Assembly (NCBI GenBank): GCA_938048925.1
Contig: CALITV010000041.1
Coordinates: 1-8,609, forward strand
DNA: 8,609 nt
From: an uncultured bacterium
GTDB taxonomy: Bacteria > UBP6 > UBA1177 > JAKLFG01
Direction: 5' to 3'
The notes below the pieces were generated by a model. The model was not told where the DNA came from. It saw nothing but the letters and a program-made list of their open reading frames with translations, and searched no databases. How positions within the stretch are numbered: position 1 is the stretch's first letter; each line of letters opens with the position of its first letter. A program made the position numbers and the translations under genes. Of this stretch, positions 8,284 through 8,609 are shown piece by piece.

Positions 8284-8609
8284 TTAGTAGAGTATCTTTA
8301 TGAATAGTCCTGTGCCGATGAGGAATCCGCTGCTCCGGAAGCCGGGAAAGCCGGGGTTGTTCGTCTGGAACCCCTGTGCTTCGGCGATGGGGGGCCGTTC
8401 GGGGTCGGAGTAATCTATGAGCGTGTCGGGGTATTCGTCCACAAGTCCGCCGGAGCCCGCGCTTCGTGAAAGGTCTTTGTGGTGCGAGCGCGGAATGAGC
8501 CAGTGGAGTTGTCCGTGAACGCCGCCGGCGATGGTGAACTTTTCGAATTCGAAATACTCGGCCCAGCCGCCTGCCCACACGAGGCGGTGGTTGTCCACAT
8601 AGTTCTCGC
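8284..8609 (-). CDS. Outer-membrane beta-barrel protein, C-terminal end (5' end outside window)
   Basis: The frame is open to the window's right edge, so only the last 107 or so residues are visible. They alternate polar and hydrophobic residues in strand-like runs: RLVWAGGWAEYFEFEKF, TIAGGVHGQLHWLIP and GFLIGTGLFIKILY. The last strand ends in an aromatic residue (Tyr), as recognised by the BAM machinery in outer-membrane barrels. The loop AEAQGFQTNNPGFPGF precedes it. The pattern resembles the end of FadL/OmpP1-type transport barrels, but that family name is tentative. A GTG at 8598 is an internal Val rather than a start, since Glu-Asn-Tyr codons continue upstream in frame. The lipoprotein gene follows 20 bases after the stop, suggesting one transcript and possibly a shared outer-membrane role. 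Confidence 0.7.
   Translation of the reverse strand, partial: ENYVDNHRLVWAGGWAEYFEFEKFTIAGGVHGQLHWLIPRSHHKDLSRSAGSGGLVDEYPDTLIDYSDPERPPIAEAQGFQTNNPGFPGFRSSGFLIGTGLFIKILY

Noticed and set aside
8264..8578. Longer version of the lipoprotein frame reaching to 8578
   Set aside because: The extension overlaps the barrel protein gene and would bury the lipoprotein signal peptide; ATG 8263 has GGAGG at the right distance.

Overview
The window comes from a moderately GC-rich bacterial chromosome. It holds the 3' part of an F-type ATP synthase operon on the + strand and two gene groups on the - strand. The a subunit has the HHGFGY...LGPVWWLAF run and the c subunit has the IESLVIYALVV helix, and I remember both from deltaproteobacterial F-ATPases (Desulfobacterota/Myxococcota). 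The acidic Asp/Thr/Glu-rich lipoprotein and the outer-membrane barrel next to it also fit a Gram-negative of that kind. The placement rests on remembered family features and is moderate; no search was run.

Layout. Bases 1-4014 (+): atpG (gamma, 5' end outside the window), atpD (beta), atpC (epsilon), a possible 32-residue ORF, an AtpZ/AtpI-type small membrane protein, atpB (a) and atpE (c). The membrane-sector genes follow the catalytic-sector genes, the reverse of the usual atpBEFHAGDC order. Genes for alpha, delta and b are not seen and may lie upstream. Bases 6910-4016 (-): a tightly packed group of a cupin_3 protein, a YhaM-like OB-fold/HD 3'-5' exoribonuclease, glyceraldehyde-3-phosphate dehydrogenase and a DUF2062 membrane protein. 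This group converges on atpE with one base between the two stop codons. Bases 6911-7228: about 318 bases with no convincing gene. Bases 8609-7229 (-): the C-terminal end of an outer-membrane beta-barrel protein followed by a lipoprotein.

How the genes work together. The + strand genes encode the rotor and catalytic parts of one ATP synthase. Its c subunit carries a Gln-Glu-Ser-Tyr ion-binding set at the same spacing as in Na+-driven enzymes, so Na+ coupling is possible. The - strand GAPDH group joins a central glycolytic enzyme with an RNA-turnover enzyme and two poorly characterised proteins. The barrel and lipoprotein genes are 20 bases apart and probably co-expressed in the outer membrane.

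I see no defence system, mobile element, CRISPR array, tRNA or rRNA. The points most worth a second look are the rearranged ATP synthase operon, the small ORF with stop/start overlaps at both ends at its junction, and the c-subunit ion site and presequence.
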